A DNA stretch of 64,000 nt from Nilaparvata lugens (taxonomy: Eukaryota > Arthropoda > Insecta > Hemiptera > Delphacidae): positions 19,075,318-19,139,317 of the forward strand of contig NC_052505.1 in assembly GCF_014356525.2 (NCBI RefSeq), given 5' to 3'. Position 1 is the stretch's first letter. The number at the start of each line of letters is the position of its first letter. The position numbers were made by a program, and so were the translations under genes. Below, piece by piece: positions 32,491 to 44,797 of this stretch. The notes below the pieces were generated by a model. It made no database searches. It was not told where the DNA came from and was given only the letters and a program-made list of their open reading frames with translations.

Positions 32491-33106
32491 ATCTTGACTG
32501 AGTTCATCAATGAATCTTCTACTACTTGGAAGAATGAATCAGTTCAGATGCTAATCAGTAAAAAGTTGCTGTTCCAGTTTACTCTTCCAATTGATGAGAA
32601 ATATTCACAAAAATCTGTTCTTGACTGCATTGAATTGTGTCACTGGATGACTGAGTGAGTAGCTAAGAATAGAACGGTTCAGATGCTAAAAAATGATGTC
32701 AACAACCTACAATGTGATATTGATGTATGAGCGAGCAATAGCGAATGTATCTGTCGAGAGCTAGACCTGTTCAACAGGTGGAATGAGGTAGGGGAGATGG
32801 AAGGGGGGGGGGCGCAATCCACCGTCATCGACTAGCAGACTTGGGAGTCATGGCAGTCACGCGAAATTGACATGCTGAATCATGACACTATCAAAACCAC
32901 CCACAACATTCAGGGAGAATTTATTTTGCACTTCAAAAAACTTTTGCACCCATCCACAGAACAAACGACTACATAAAAATGTGGATGCCTCAGTCAGAGT
33001 TGATCGTTACCGAATTACTGTCAGCATGTTACTCATTCAGATATTATTTTTAACACAAGCATCTTCTGCTTCAAGAGATTTTGAGCCAGTTTCATTGCCA
33101 TTCATA
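32491..33106. other. No gene seen
   Basis: A G-run (GGAAGGGGGGGGGG) lies near 32802. The open frame at 32882-33151 runs into the neighbouring transposable element and has no recognisable domain. Confidence 0.45.
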
Positions 33107-33780
33107 AAAATCTGGTGTGGTGCACTCACACAACTTTCCTTGCTGTTATGAAAATTGATCACCTGACGCTAGTGTTACCGCGCATCTCAAGTCTACTTAT
33201 AAACAAAGATCTGAGCCAGCTGGTGACAGGACAATAACGCTGGATACACACGAGATCTGCTATCTCATCATAGAGAATGATTCAATAGAATCAACAGTTG
33301 CCAATAGTTTGCAATAATTGAATAATCATATTTTCTCGAATTTCGAGCTTATTTTTAATTTCAGGTGAAAATGTTACTGAACATTAATTGTAGAGATTCT
33401 CATGCTCAATCTTTTCTACTTGAAATTTTTTGTTTAAATTGTATATGAAGGCTGCTAATTGATAATCTAAAATCAAACTTTGCATAAATGGGGCGGAGCT
33501 CCTGAAATTTTTACAGATATAGGACTTGTTGCAGTTGATAGAGCTTATCAATGACTATTTCAAGTATGAATTTGATCAAAATCGTTAGAGCCGTTTTCGA
33601 GAAAATCGCGAAAAACCCTGTTTTTGACAACATTTTCGCCATTTTAGCCACCATCTTGGATTGCATTTGATCGAAATTGTTCGTGTCGGATCCTTATAGT
33701 GTAAGGAATATACGTTCCAAATTTCAAGTCATTCCGTTAACTGGGAGATGAGATATCGTGTACACTGACGCACATACACT

Positions 33781-33828
<48 letters not shown>

Positions 33829-33962
33829 GACCAATACCAAAAAACCACTTTTTTGGACTCAGGGGACCTTGAAACGTATAGAAATTTAGAAATTGGGGTA
33901 CCTTAATTTTTTTCGGAAAGCAATACTTTCTTTACCTATGGTAATAGGGCAAGGAAAGTAAA
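33107..33962 (+). mobile_element. CTGGTGTGG/CTTTCC family, full copy
   Basis: Start AATCTGGTGTGGTGCACTCA, end GGTAATAGGGCAAGGAAAGTAA, with a pure (CA)22-like tract at 33783-33824 right after GATATCGTGTACACTGACGC. About 855 bp, no coding capacity. Confidence 0.85.
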
Positions 33963-34490
33963 AATACGAGAACAATGATCAAGATGAACAAGTTTTTCTT
34001 GCAAAGAACGATTGCAATTACAAATAATTGTTAATTAAATAATAAATATCTATAAGGGCTGCAAAAATTTATTAATTTTCAGAGTAAACATTTATTCATA
34101 CTGAATAATACTGTAATCGTTTTGAGAAAACCTAAATACTATACTATACAAATATAGAACTCTCATATTCACAGAAATACACTAATTTTTGGAAGGAACT
34201 TGCAAAAAAAAGAAGCAAATTGTTATTAATACAATATGGTTTTATTGTATAAAACGAGGTTATTAAAGTTTATTGAATGAACGAATGAATGAATAATGAA
34301 TTTATTGCCAAATAGAAGAAATATTTTTACAAATAAACAATACAATAGGTTTTGGCGAATACAATAGGTTTTGGCGTGACTGGAAAAAGAAGCCTTGAGC
34401 TTCAGCCACAAGTAAATAATATTGCAATAAGAACATAATTGTGTATAATAATTATTCAGAAGAATTTCTGAATAATGTAATCAAATCATT
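33963..34490. repeat. Block duplicated at 39619-40193
   Basis: AATGATCAAGATGAACAAG through AACACTAATTTTTGGAAGGAAC and GGCGTGACTGGAAAAAGAAGCC matches 39619-40193 in order. It includes a reversed non-LTR tail (TTTATTGAATGAACGAATGAATG near 34270). The copy at 39619 has an extra insertion of about 80 bases at 40000. Confidence 0.75.
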
Positions 34491-34958
34491 TATTTCGCCA
34501 TTTAAAAAAAAACAATCACAACTAAAGAGCAAATCAAATATGATGAACAATAAATTTAAACAAAATACGAGTGTTAACTTAAAAATAAGAAAATAATAAT
34601 ACATAATCATAAATATCTCTTTACGTATGTATTGTGGAGCGTGATTTTACACACCTCACATATGTAGAGAGATTTGCCAAATCATGTATAGTGCTGTATC
34701 CAAATGCCTCACGTTGGGCCGGCAAATCATGTGGTGCGTTTTTTAACGGCTTCACACATGTAGGGTGAATCTTGTACTGAGTCAATGGTGTAGAGGCTAT
34801 AAATTTTGCAATGCGTGTGTGGACGCTGAGTGAACACCAGACCGATTGATTCACTACAAGATTCATACAATTGTCGGAATCGCGGGAGGCCTAAACGCTC
34901 GCTCACCCTTGATTCTTCTAATGACAGATTGTATAATGATGAAATTTTTTATAAGTAG
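34491..34958. other. No gene confirmed
   Basis: An 81-codon minus-strand frame at 34621-34866 starts near an ATG and is locally GC-richer, but it shows no domain, splice context or codon pattern that I recognise. It is more likely part of an unidentified repeat. Confidence 0.4.
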
Positions 34959-35320
34959 TGTAGCGGACGCTAAACACTGAATACGGATACCTTGAAATTA
35001 TTACCTGTGAAGAGTGAGCATACAAAATCATACAGGTCGAGCAAAAATCCCGATGTAGATAATTTACGGGACTGCGTCTCTAATAAGTTCTGAAGGATTA
35101 AAAAATACGGTATTTGAACCAAGTATCGTTCAGAATATATTTCGAGAACAGAGTCTTGTCGGGTTTTAAGCTCTATTGTAGGAATTTATATGATCTATGG
35201 CTGCCACTGCTGTACAATTGATGTGTTCGCTCCTAAGTCGAGGTAGGTAACAGATAAAAGCTGATGTATGAGCAGGTAAGGACAAAGAATAAATATCTCG
35301 ATCTGACCCCACTCGCTACA
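34959..35320. mobile_element. Possible solo LTR
   Basis: A 362-bp segment begins TGTAGCGGACGC and ends CTCGCTACA, so it has TG..CA ends with a 7-bp inverted pair TGTAGCG/CGCTACA. AAGAATAAATATCTC near the end could be a polyadenylation signal. Flanking bases do not give a convincing target duplication, so this remains tentative. Confidence 0.3.
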
Positions 35321-37556
35321 TCCACTTAGACCTGTTCCAATATCCAGCTTGATTCAATTATTCTAATGATCGTATTCGATCGGTTCTTGATGATATAGAA
35401 CGTATCAGACACAATAATTGACAGGCTTAAGAAATAATCGAACTCAGAAAGCGAATTAACAAAACTGAAATATATTATAATAAAATATGTAATCATACAG
35501 TGCAGGTTCAGAATTTGATTTACAGGTTGATAATAATTTAGCATTAACAGAATAGTTAAAAATTTTCTTGTGCTTGCATGATACCATGCGTGATTCAACA
35601 GAATTTTACGATTGATAAAATTGAACAATTTTGAAAAAATAGTGGAAAAATGAATTATAAAATATTTTTTAAAAATGTTCGGGGTCGTGGTTCAGGCAGC
35701 GGAGGATAGCTAATCAACTACAAGTTCATATGAATTAAATATTGAATAAATTTTAGGCTCTTAATAACTAAAAGCGCTTGTCGGCGTGGCCAATAGTTTA
35801 ACGAAGAAAAAATTTATGTTTCTGCACTGAAATATTTTTCGAAGCGTAGATTGGGGCCCCTTTTAAAACTTATAACTCACGTGAATTTCCTTGGCGGTCG
35901 TGGTTTTCTTCTTTAGATCAAAAATCGTTTGATCGGCAGCAATCCAGGCTTCGGTTTCAGCACGTGGGGAATTTTAATTTAAATATCTCCTTCACCGAAT
36001 TAATTAAGGGATAATTTACTTTAAGCTTTTAAATTTATCGATTGATGAAAACAGAAATTTACAAATAACAAATAGATTGGCCTAAAATATCGGCTCACAA
36101 ATAGAACATTTAAAATTGAACAAGAAATTTTCACAAATAGGTCTTTGGTAACTATAAAAAGAGATCTGCACGGTGAGGATTTCAAAAGGGAAGTGCTGTC
36201 CTTTTCCTCTAAGCTTCTTGGCTAGACCTTTCTTCTCAGAATCTCGATGTAATAATTTGCATAAAAATTTGCCATTGGTAGAACGCTTGTGACGTAGACA
36301 TGACGTCAGTGGCAAGTAGTAGAATATAATTCTTTTAATTACAATAATGATTCAATTTAGGTAATCCTTAAAACTGCTTAATCTTCTAGACATAGTTTCT
36401 CTCATACAATGTATATGTGCTAGCGTAAATGATAAGGCAGGGTTGTTGTCTGATAATAGATTAACATGTGTTGCTTTCAAACGATCACCTTCTTGGTGCT
36501 ATTTCCATGCACTATGATTGGCTTAGGCTTGCCAAAGAGATTTAATTACCATGTGGTTCAGTTGAATTAAATCATTAATAAATTAATATTCTTGTACAAT
36601 TTTTATTAGGTTTGAGACTGTTATAATTAATTTCTGCCGTTTTATCAATAATATAATTTCATGCTATGACCTATTTAGTTACAATAAGACCTGACATATA
36701 ATATAATTTCTTAAATAATAAATAATTTCAACGATAACACATACATTTTATTTTTTTATTTGAAATTCTTGATCCTTTATTGATAGTTTTATAATTTTTA
36801 GAGATGGTATTATATCTTACGTGAAGCCAGCGTGACATTTGACAATACTTTGAATCAGTCAGCTGCGTTCGAAACTGTTTTAAAAACATCTGATCGATAG
36901 TAAACAAAGTGTAACCTCAAAATCAGTGAGCGATTCATAAATAATTTGTGCTTTATTTGCAAAATAATTATAATTTTATTGAATAATTTTCCTAGAAAAA
37001 TATTCAGTACAGAACGGTACTCTTATCAAATATAGAGTTACTGATAAGTAAGCTTTATCGCTCGGTCGCTAACTATTCCTTTAGCAAATTCTTTCATTTT
37101 AAAAGGTAATCACAATTTTTTCTCTCTTCTCATGAGATCTATTTGAAAGATTCATCACAGTATATATAATTTACGTGTTAGATATGGCATCACCAGCAAA
37201 AGAATAAACTTTGCCCGCTGGTGACCGTTGCAAATCGAAAATTTTATAATAATATTAAAAAAAAAATCCTCATCATTGAGTAATTTCTGAGAATAAAGAA
37301 AAGAGAAAAGTAAATAAATTATAAGGGATACAATAAATTTAAATAAGGTTTTCTATTGAAGTGAAATAGTTTGCAATTATCCAATTTTTTATATCATTAC
37401 TGGTATCTCTAGCTATATGTGTTAAATTAAAAGGTAATATATTTATAAACTTGCTGCTTAAATATATCAACTGTCTCTTAACTAGTGTAAATTTTGCATA
37501 ATAAACTTCGTATTTATTGATAGTATTTGGTCTAAAATTTTAATGAGATTCATTTA
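35321..37556. other. 2.2 kb without a recognisable feature
   Basis: AT-rich DNA. GGGGTCGTGGTTCAGGCAGC near 35685 and GGCGGTCGTGGTTTTCTTC near 35893 share GGTCGTGGTT. Short open frames at 35326-35628 and 36082-36315 (minus) have no identifiable domain. No terminal repeats found. Confidence 0.45.
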
Positions 37557-38035
37557 TCATAAAAAAATTGTCTTATACTTAATAATATATTTTGTTAAAT
37601 TTTTCAAGTAGAGTTGTCTCAAAGTCAAAACGTTAAATTCTTGAAATAATAGATTAGTTGAATAAAGTCTATGTTTATTTAATATTGTTTCAATAGTATA
37701 TTTTTGGGTGATGAATAAATTATTTACATGAGTGTCAAAAGCTCCAACCCAGATTACTATCCCATATTCTAAAATGGATTGCACCAATGCAAAATACACG
37801 GTTTTTAAATCTTTCAGTTCTAATATTTTTTTTATTTGGTAAAATTTATATGAAATATATTTAAGTTTTTTAGTTATAAAAGCAGTATGGGGCTGCCACT
37901 TCAAGCATTCATCAATAATTATTCCTAAATACTTTAAATTAAATACATTTACAATACTTGGACAACTGCAGAGGTCCTTGTTTGTGCACTTTAAGTGACG
38001 TTTTATTTTTAAGTTTCTATCAGGCTTTCCAGCTG
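37557..38035 (-). pseudogene. Non-LTR retrotransposon reverse transcriptase fragment
   Basis: The minus-strand frame encodes about 155 residues: KYLGIIIDECLKWQPH, TKKLKYISYKFYQIKKIL, LKTVYFALVQSILEYGI..W and LRQLYLKNL. YLGI.ID..L.W..H, TKKL, and ...YYAL.QS...YGI..WG are the thumb-side segments after the YADD box in Jockey/CR1-group reverse transcriptases. The fragment lacks palm, endonuclease and C-terminus. It is cut at 38036-38041, where the unrelated 38041-40193 duplication unit begins; the first 25 codons of the longer open frame belong to that unit. Confidence 0.75.
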
Positions 38036-38040
38036 CATGT

Positions 38041-38752
38041 GTTATGAAATACCATAATACTTCTGCTACTGCAAATATCGACAATAAAAGAAATGGCCTG
38101 AGGAGAATCAATGAACGCTACTTTAGAAAATATTTTTCCGAGAAGGGATCTAATCTATTATCTCATGCTTGCCGGTTGGGCATAATTTATTATTGTAAAA
38201 GAAGTCTTCAAAATATTTCACAGCACATCGGTTGGAATTTATTTTAATCAATTATTTTATACACAGACATTTATTGATTGTAATTTCAATCTCAATGGCC
38301 TCGTTATTTATAAAGGAAATAACTGGCTCATACACGTACGGGATAGGAAAATTATGTTTGACGCATCATCAAGTCTGAACTACTGGACTGATTAACTTGA
38401 AATTTTGCAAATAGATTCTTAATTAACCGTTGATGGTTAAAGGCCTATTTTAAATTCTTCAAGATTTCATTGCTTCAAGTTTTCAGTTTGTCAAGCTTTA
38501 AAATAGCCCCTTGCGGAGCACGGGTTACCTGTTAGTATTGAATAATCATCTTGTAATTAGAACCAAGCATAGCTCAATTCAAACCTATCTTCAACTGATA
38601 TGGGTGCGGGTAGGAGGTAACTGTTGAAAATAGCATCTCAGTGAGTAACAGGTATTCGACAACTTGTTTGATCAGCTATCGGTTATTTTGTGAGATCAGT
38701 TCTCGATGATGTGATCAACTTGCCTCACAGTCACACCTGATAAAAATCTGGT
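38041..38752. repeat. Duplication unit A, first copy, with Helitron-like insert
   Basis: GTTATGAAATACCATAATAC starts a block repeated at 40194-40889. It opens with SINE-like words (ACTTCTGCTACTGCAAATATCGACAA). A Helitron-like element spans about 38290-38534 (TACACGTACGGGATAGG, GACGCATCATCAAGTCTGAA, CCTTGCGGAGCACGGG hairpin, CTGTTAG/T). It ends in single-copy-like sequence before the next family element. Confidence 0.75.
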
Positions 38753-39433
38753 GTGGCGCACTCACACAACTTTCCTCGCCGTTATGAGAATTGATCACCT
38801 GACGCTAGTGTAAACACGCATCTCAAGTCAAAGATCTGAGCCAGCTGGTGACAGTTCAATAACGCTGGATACACACGAGATCTGCTATCTCTTCATAGTG
38901 AATGATTTAATAGAATCAACAGTTGCCAACAGTTTGCAATTGAATAATTACATTTTCTCAAATTTCAAGCTTATTTTCAATTTTATGTGAAAATGTTACT
39001 GGACATTAATTGAAGAGATTTACATGTTCAATCTTTTCCACTCGAAATTTTTCGTTTTAATTATATCTGAGACCTGATAATTGGAAATCTAAAATCAAAC
39101 TTTGCATAGATGGGGCGGAGCTCCTGAAATTTTTACAGATATGGAACTTGTGGCAGTTGATATAGCTTATCAATGACTATTTTAGGTATAAATTTGATCA
39201 AAATCGTTGGAGCCATTTTCGAGATAATCGCGAAAAACCCTATTTTTGATAACATTTTCGCCATTTTAGCCGCCATCTTGAATTGAATTTGATCGAAATT
39301 GTTCGTGTCGGATCCTTATAGTGTAAGGACCTTAAGTTCCAAATTTCAAGTCATTCCGTTAATTGGGAGATGAGATATCGTGTACGCAGACGCACATACA
39401 CTCATACACACACACACACACAACACACACACA

Positions 39434-39464
<31 letters not shown>

Positions 39465-39618
39465 CACCACACACACACACACACAGACCAATACCCAAAA
39501 ACAACTTTTTCGGACTCAGGGGACCTTGAAACGTATAGAAATTTAGAATTGGGGTACCTTAATTTTTTTCGGAAAGCAATACTTTCTTTACCTATGGTAA
39601 TAGGACAAGGAAAGTAAA
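38753..39618 (+). mobile_element. CTGGTGTGG/CTTTCC family, full copy
   Basis: Same start, landmarks and end as 33107-33962, but with GATCTGAGCC closer to the 5' end because AAGTCTACTTATAAAC is missing. The interrupted (CA)n tract spans 39403-39485. Confidence 0.85.
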
Positions 39619-40193
39619 AATACGAGTACAATAATCAAGATGAACAGGTTTTTCTTGCAAAGACGATTGTAAAATACAAATAATTGTTAATTAAATAATA
39701 AATATCTATAAGGGCTGCAAAAATTTATTAATTTTCAGAGTAAACATTTATTCATACTGAATAATACTGTAATCATTTTGAGAAAACCTAAATACTATAC
39801 AATATAGAACTCTCACATTCACAGAAATACACTAATTTTTGGAAGGAACTTACAAAAAGAAGAAGCAAATTGTTATTAATACAATATGGTTTTATTGTAT
39901 AGAACGAGGTTATTGAAGTTTATTGAATGAACGAATGAATGAATAATGATTTATTGCCAAATAGAAGAAATATTTTTTCAAATAAACATTAAGAATACAA
40001 TACATTTTATTGTGTTTTATTTGTAATTTTGTTTTGTCTTGTTTTGTGTGTTTTTAATAAATTGAATTGAATAGGTTTTGGCGTGACTGGAGAAAGAAGC
40101 CTTGAGCTTCAGCCACAAGTAAATAATATTGCAATACGAACATAATTTATTGTGTATAATAATTAATCAGAAGAATTCTGAATAATGTAATGT
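39619..40193. repeat. Copy of the 33963-34490 block
   Basis: Matches 33963-34490 throughout, apart from an insertion of roughly 80 bases at about 39995-40070 (TTTTATTGTGTTTTATTTGT to TTTTAATAAATTGAATTGAA) that looks like another short retroelement tail. Confidence 0.75.
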
Positions 40194-40889
40194 GTTATGA
40201 AATACCATAATACTTCTGCTACTGCAAATATCGACAACAGAGGAATGGCTTGAGGAGAATCAATGAGCGCTACTTTAGAAAATATTTTTCCGAGGAGGGA
40301 TCTAATTTATTATCTCCTGCTTGCCGGTTGGGCATAATTATTGTAAAAGAAGTCTTCAAGATATTTCACAGCACATCGGTTGGAATTTATTTTGATCAAT
40401 TATTTTATACACAGACATTTATTGATTTTAATTTCAAGCTCAATGGCCTCGTTATCTATAAAGGAAAGAACCGGCTCATACACGTACGGGATAGGAAAAT
40501 TATGTTTGACGCATCATCAAGTCTGAACTACTGGACTGATTAACTTGAAATTTTGCATATAGATTCTTAATAACCGTTGATGGTTAAAGGCCTACTTTAA
40601 ATTCTTCAAGATTTCATTGCTTCAAGTTTTCAGTTTGTCAAGCTTTAAAATAGCCCCTTGCGGAGCACGGGTTTCCTGTTAGTATTTAATAATCATTTTG
40701 TAATTAGAACCAACCATAGCTCAATTCAAATCTATCTTCAACTGATATGGGTGCGGGTTGGAGGTGACTGTTGAAAATAGCATCTCAGTGAGTAACAGGT
40801 ATTCGACAATTTGTTTGATCATCTATCCGTTATTTTGTGAGATCAGTTCTCGATGATGTGATCAACTTGCCTCACAGTCACACCTGATA
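40194..40889. repeat. Duplication unit A, second copy
   Basis: Offset from 38041 is 2,153 bases. It is nearly identical, including the Helitron-like insert (about 40440-40682), with small deletions. The insert predates the duplication. Confidence 0.8.
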
Positions 40890-41558
40890 AAAATCTGGTG
40901 TGGCGCACTCACACAACTTTCCTCGCCGTTATGAGGATTGATCACCTGACGCTAGTGTAAACACGCATCTCAAATCAAAGATCTGAGCCAGCTGGTGACA
41001 GTTCAATAACGCTGGATACACACGAGATCTGCAATCTCTTCATGGTGAATCATTTAATAGAATCAACCGTTTGCTAACAGTTAGCAATTGGATAATCACA
41101 TTTTCTCGAATTTCGAGCTTATTTTGATTTTAGGTGAAAATGTTACTGAACATTAATTGTAGAGATTCTCATGCTCAATCTTTTCCACTCGAATTTTTCG
41201 TTTTAATTATATCTGAGACCTGATAATTGGAAATCCAAAATCAAACTTTTCATAGATGGGGTGGAGCTCCTAAAATTTTTACAGACATGGGACTTGTGGC
41301 AGTTGATATAGCTTATCAATGACTATTTCAGGTATAAATTTGATCAAAATCGTTGGAGCCATTTTCGAGAAAATCGCGAAATACCCTGTTTTTGACAACA
41401 TTCTCGCCATTTTAGCCGCCATCTTGAATTGCATTTGATCGAAATTGTTCGTGCCGGATCCTTATAGTGTAAGGACCTTAAGTTCCAAATTTCAAGTCAT
41501 TCCGTTAATTGGGAGATGAGATATCGTGTACGCAGACGCACATACACTTATACACACT

Positions 41559-41632
<74 letters not shown>

Positions 41633-41763
41633 AATAACCAAAAACCAGTTTTTTTGGACTCAGGGGACCTTGAAACGTATAGAAATTTGTAAATTGGGGT
41701 ACCTTAATTTTTTTCGGAAAGCAATACTTTACCTACCTATGGTAATAGGGCAAGGAAAGTAAA
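40890..41763 (+). mobile_element. CTGGTGTGG/CTTTCC family, full copy
   Basis: Same architecture as 38753-39618 and sharing its AAGTCTACTTATAAAC deletion. The (CA)n tract at 41563-41632 is longer and purer. 41764-42223 has no recognised content. Confidence 0.85.
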
Positions 41764-42223
41764 ATCTATTCAATCGACACAATAAAATTCTTCACACCGA
41801 TTCATACATAGGAGTTTTGCGATTCCCTGATCCGGGTATGGGAGTTATTTGGGTTTGGAAAACAGCGATCACTGACATCAACATTCATGTATCCGTGTGG
41901 AATACAGGTTTTGCAATAGCAAATTGATTGGTAGAGGTGAATTTTTAACCTCTATTGGAATATTGGAGAGTAGAGTGTTTGAAAACGCTATTCAGTCTAT
42001 TTCCACATATTGCAAATTTCTTGGATACATCTTGTATTTTTCACTGCCTCTACATTTAGTGTCGAATGCTATCAGTTTCAATTGTTCTGGAGAAATAACA
42101 TAAAGTGAAGTCGGAAGAAAAGAAAAGCCGGTTGAGTTAGAAGTAAAATATCTATCTCATTTCTTCTTATTCTATGGCACTTTACATCCAAGATAGTGAT
42201 AAAGTAGAAGGAATGAATTGTTA

Positions 42224-42474
42224 TCTATATATAATAAGAGAGAGTAGGATTGTGTTTGTTTGCATCAAAACATGTCAACTTGTGGATTGCATACCGGGAA
42301 AACGGGAATTCTCAGTACTTTGACTTTCTGATGGAATGAAGCATGCTCAAATGAAAAAAGCAGGCGAGCGAAGCAAGCCCACTGATCTCATTTTTGGACG
42401 ATCCAGTCGGGGGTCCAGGGGGCGGAGCCCCCTGGCTGGAAGGATATGGCGAGCGAAGCGAGCCTGACGGCTAG
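42224..42474 (+). mobile_element. Helitron-like element, second family
   Basis: It begins TCTATATATAATAAGAGAGA after an A, carries GCATCAAAACATGTCAACTTG and GCATACCGGGAAAACGGG, and ends GCGAGCGAAGCGAGCCTGACGGCTAG before a T. GTCCAGGGGGCGGAGCCCCCTGG is a strong internal palindrome. A and T flanks plus TC/CTAG ends fit Helitron insertion. A longer copy is reversed at 61268. Confidence 0.65.
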
Positions 42475-42569
42475 TCTTCAATATACCTAAAGGTCACACA
42501 CGTGTTCGCTGCTTGAAGCTGTAAAATAGGAATGATATGTGTTTTTTTTTTAATTTATATATGTAGCTA

Positions 42570-42759
42570 TTATAGGAGTGTCTTCGGAAGAAGACATCCG
42601 TCCTATCTCCCAATGTTAAATCCGCGCTACGCAATCTGTTCCGTGCACACCAGCGTAGCGTAGCTTTCAATATTCGGAGATAGAATGACTTCGTCTGCGT
42701 ACAGACTTGAACGCCACTAAAACGCTAATTTCGCTTTTATTCAGCTGATGCTACGCTTA
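42570..42759. mobile_element. Harbinger-like MITE remnant
   Basis: TCTGCGTACAGACTTGAACGCC, AACGCTAATTTCGC and TTTTATTCAGCTGATGCTACGC parallel the arms of 2200-2363 with many changes. An upstream pair, GGAAGAAGACATCCGTCCTATCTCC and GGAGATAGAATGACTTCGTCTGC, is inverted around it. Confidence 0.4.
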
Positions 42760-42900
42760 GTAATGGTAAAGAGTGCAGGAATTCGGCTTTATAATTCATT
42801 ACCAACACGCGTTAAGGCTCTTACAGGTGAAAAGTTCAGAATTAAGGTGAGGGAGGAGTTATTGCAGGTTAGTCCTTATTCCAGTGAGGAATTCTTTTTA
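42760..42900 (+). pseudogene. C-terminal fragment of a non-LTR polyprotein
   Basis: 47 codons read KSAGIRLYNSLPTRVKALTG, EKFRIKVREELLQVSPYSSEEFF. The pattern G.RLYN.LP..I..L....F...V...LL...YYS..EFF is the usual end of Jockey/CR1-type ORF2 proteins. The 5' side is cut at the Harbinger-like remnant and the 3' side at 42901 by the insertion of a CTGGTGTGG-family element, so it is older than that insertion. Confidence 0.6.
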
Positions 42901-43703
42901 CTTTCCTTGCCCTATTATCATAGGTAAGGAAAGTATTGCTTTAAGGTGCCCCAATTTCTAAATTTCTATACGTTTCAAGGTACCCTGAGTACAAAAAAGT
43001 GGTTTTTGGGTATTGGTCTGTATGTGTGTGTGTGTGTGTGTATGAGTGTATGTGCGTTTGTGTACACGATATCTCATCTCCCAATTAACGGAATGACTTG
43101 AAATTTGGAACTTAAGGTCCTCTCACTATAAGGATCCGACACGAACAATTTCGATCAAATGCAATTCAAGATGGCGGCTAAAATGGCGAAAATGTTGTTA
43201 AAAAACAGGGATTTTCTCGAAAACGGCTCCAACGATTTTGATCAAATTCATACCTAGAAGAGTCATTGATAAGCTCTATCAACTGCCACAAGTCTCATAT
43301 CTGTAAAAATTTCAGGAGTTCCACCCCATCTATGCAAAGTTCGATTTTAGATTCCCAATTATCAGGTTTCAGATATTATTTAAACAAGAAAAATCAAGTG
43401 CAGTAGATTGAGCATGAAAATCTCTACAATTAATGTTCAGTAACATTTTCACCTAAAATTGGAAATATGCTTTAAATTCGAGAAAATGTGATTATTGAAT
43501 TGCAAATTATTGAAGATTCTATTTAATCATTCACTATGAAGAGATAGCAGACAGACCTCATGTGTGTCTCCAGCGTTATTGCCCTGTCACCAGCTGGCTC
43601 AAATCTTTGAATAGTAGACTTGAGATGCGCGGGAACACTAGCGTCAGGTGATCAATTTTCATAACGGCAAGGAAAGTTGTGTGAGTGCGCCACACCAGAT
43701 TTT
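42901..43703 (-). mobile_element. CTGGTGTGG/CTTTCC family, reversed full copy
   Basis: Plus-strand start TTACTTTCCTTGCCCTATTA and end GTGCGCCACACCAGATTTTT, the mirror of other copies. A (GT)n tract at 43023-43042 lies where the CA tract is expected. Confidence 0.85.
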
Positions 43704-44640
43704 TGCATTATGGAATGCAAAGATTGGCGACTTAGATTATAATTGACAAATCCTTTTACCCCTTTCATAGGTAATGGAAAAATAAAATTATATCTGTATC
43801 TTATTGTTTCTGTACAAATACAGATATAATCAGATGGAGGAACGTGAAATGTGCGTATTCGTAGCGTTCAAGTCTGTACGAAGTTTATGACGTATTCCTA
43901 GCTACAAGTAGCCGACTGTGTGGAGACCTCTATTAAAGGATCGCATAATCAAATGTTTTCGCTGAACTCTCCAAATTTTTATTTTCTCTTTGCCTACTTC
44001 GTTCGACTGTAAACGTTCGAACTGTGTTCGACTATAAATACTATAGTATACTATACTGTAATAAAATCATATGTTTTCTTTACAGTCGAGTTTGTTTCCT
44101 AGTTCCGAATTAGGAACGGCAAAACTGGTACGAAAACCGCCTTTTAGCGCTCCAGGTGGAAATTTTGTCAACTAGAATCAAGAAATTCCTGATTCGAAAC
44201 TTGTAAACTAGTGTATGTTTATAGAATGCATGTACTAATGTCGTAATGTCAATACAAGCAGGTAATGTTTTCTGTTTCTCAATTATTCTTTTCTATATTA
44301 CTATGACAAAAAATAGTGTAAGTTACTTGGACGTGAATGTCTTTTGCAGTGCTCGAATGAAATTCTAGTCTCGGCTAACGCTTCGACTAGAAACATCATT
44401 CTCGCCTGCAAAAGGCCTCTTCCCATCCTTGTGACTTAAGATACTATTATACATTGGTACAAACAATATCATCCTCAATTATGAATGATTGGGGAAGGAA
44501 CAATAAAACTTGAAGCCCAAAACTGTTATTTTCCCAAATTTATATAGAAATTAAGTATTTCTAGTATTTTGCGCGATAGCAAAAGAAAGCAACATGATTT
44601 GGCTGACAGCTTGTTGATTACTTTTAGGCTGGATAGCTGT
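43704..44640. other. No gene; one Harbinger-like arm pair
   Basis: 43775-43890 contains TATCTGTATCTTATTGTTTCTG/TACAAATACAGATATAAT and CGTTCAAGTCTGTACGAAG, diverged Harbinger-like arms. A reversed non-LTR tail (GAAGCCCAAAACTG) lies near 44512. GTTCCGAATTAGGAAC near 44101 is a short palindrome. Confidence 0.45.
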
Positions 44641-44797
44641 GTACATACTTACACGACACGAACACTCGCATTTAACTTCTTATCAGCCGGTGCTATGCTT
44701 ATTATATCTTCATTTCTACTGAAACAGTAAGATACAGATATAGAAAGCATAGCGTCAGCTGATGAAAAGCGGAATGGGCGTGTTCGTGGCGCTTTAG
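44641..44797. mobile_element. Harbinger-like MITE, diverged
   Basis: ACACGAACACTCGCATTTAAC and GGAATGGGCGTGTTCGTGGCGC arms enclose CAGTAAGATACAGATATAGA, the same centre as in 2200-2363. Confidence 0.5.

Noticed and set aside
39359..39631. Cys/Val and His/Thr-rich open frames
   Set aside because: They are translations of a CA/GT microsatellite inside a transposable element.
41526..41762. His/Thr-rich 78-codon frame
   Set aside because: It is the same element and CA tract as at 39403 and is not a gene.
42405..42445. Rho-independent terminator
   Set aside because: The GC palindrome belongs to a Helitron-like element in a eukaryotic genome.
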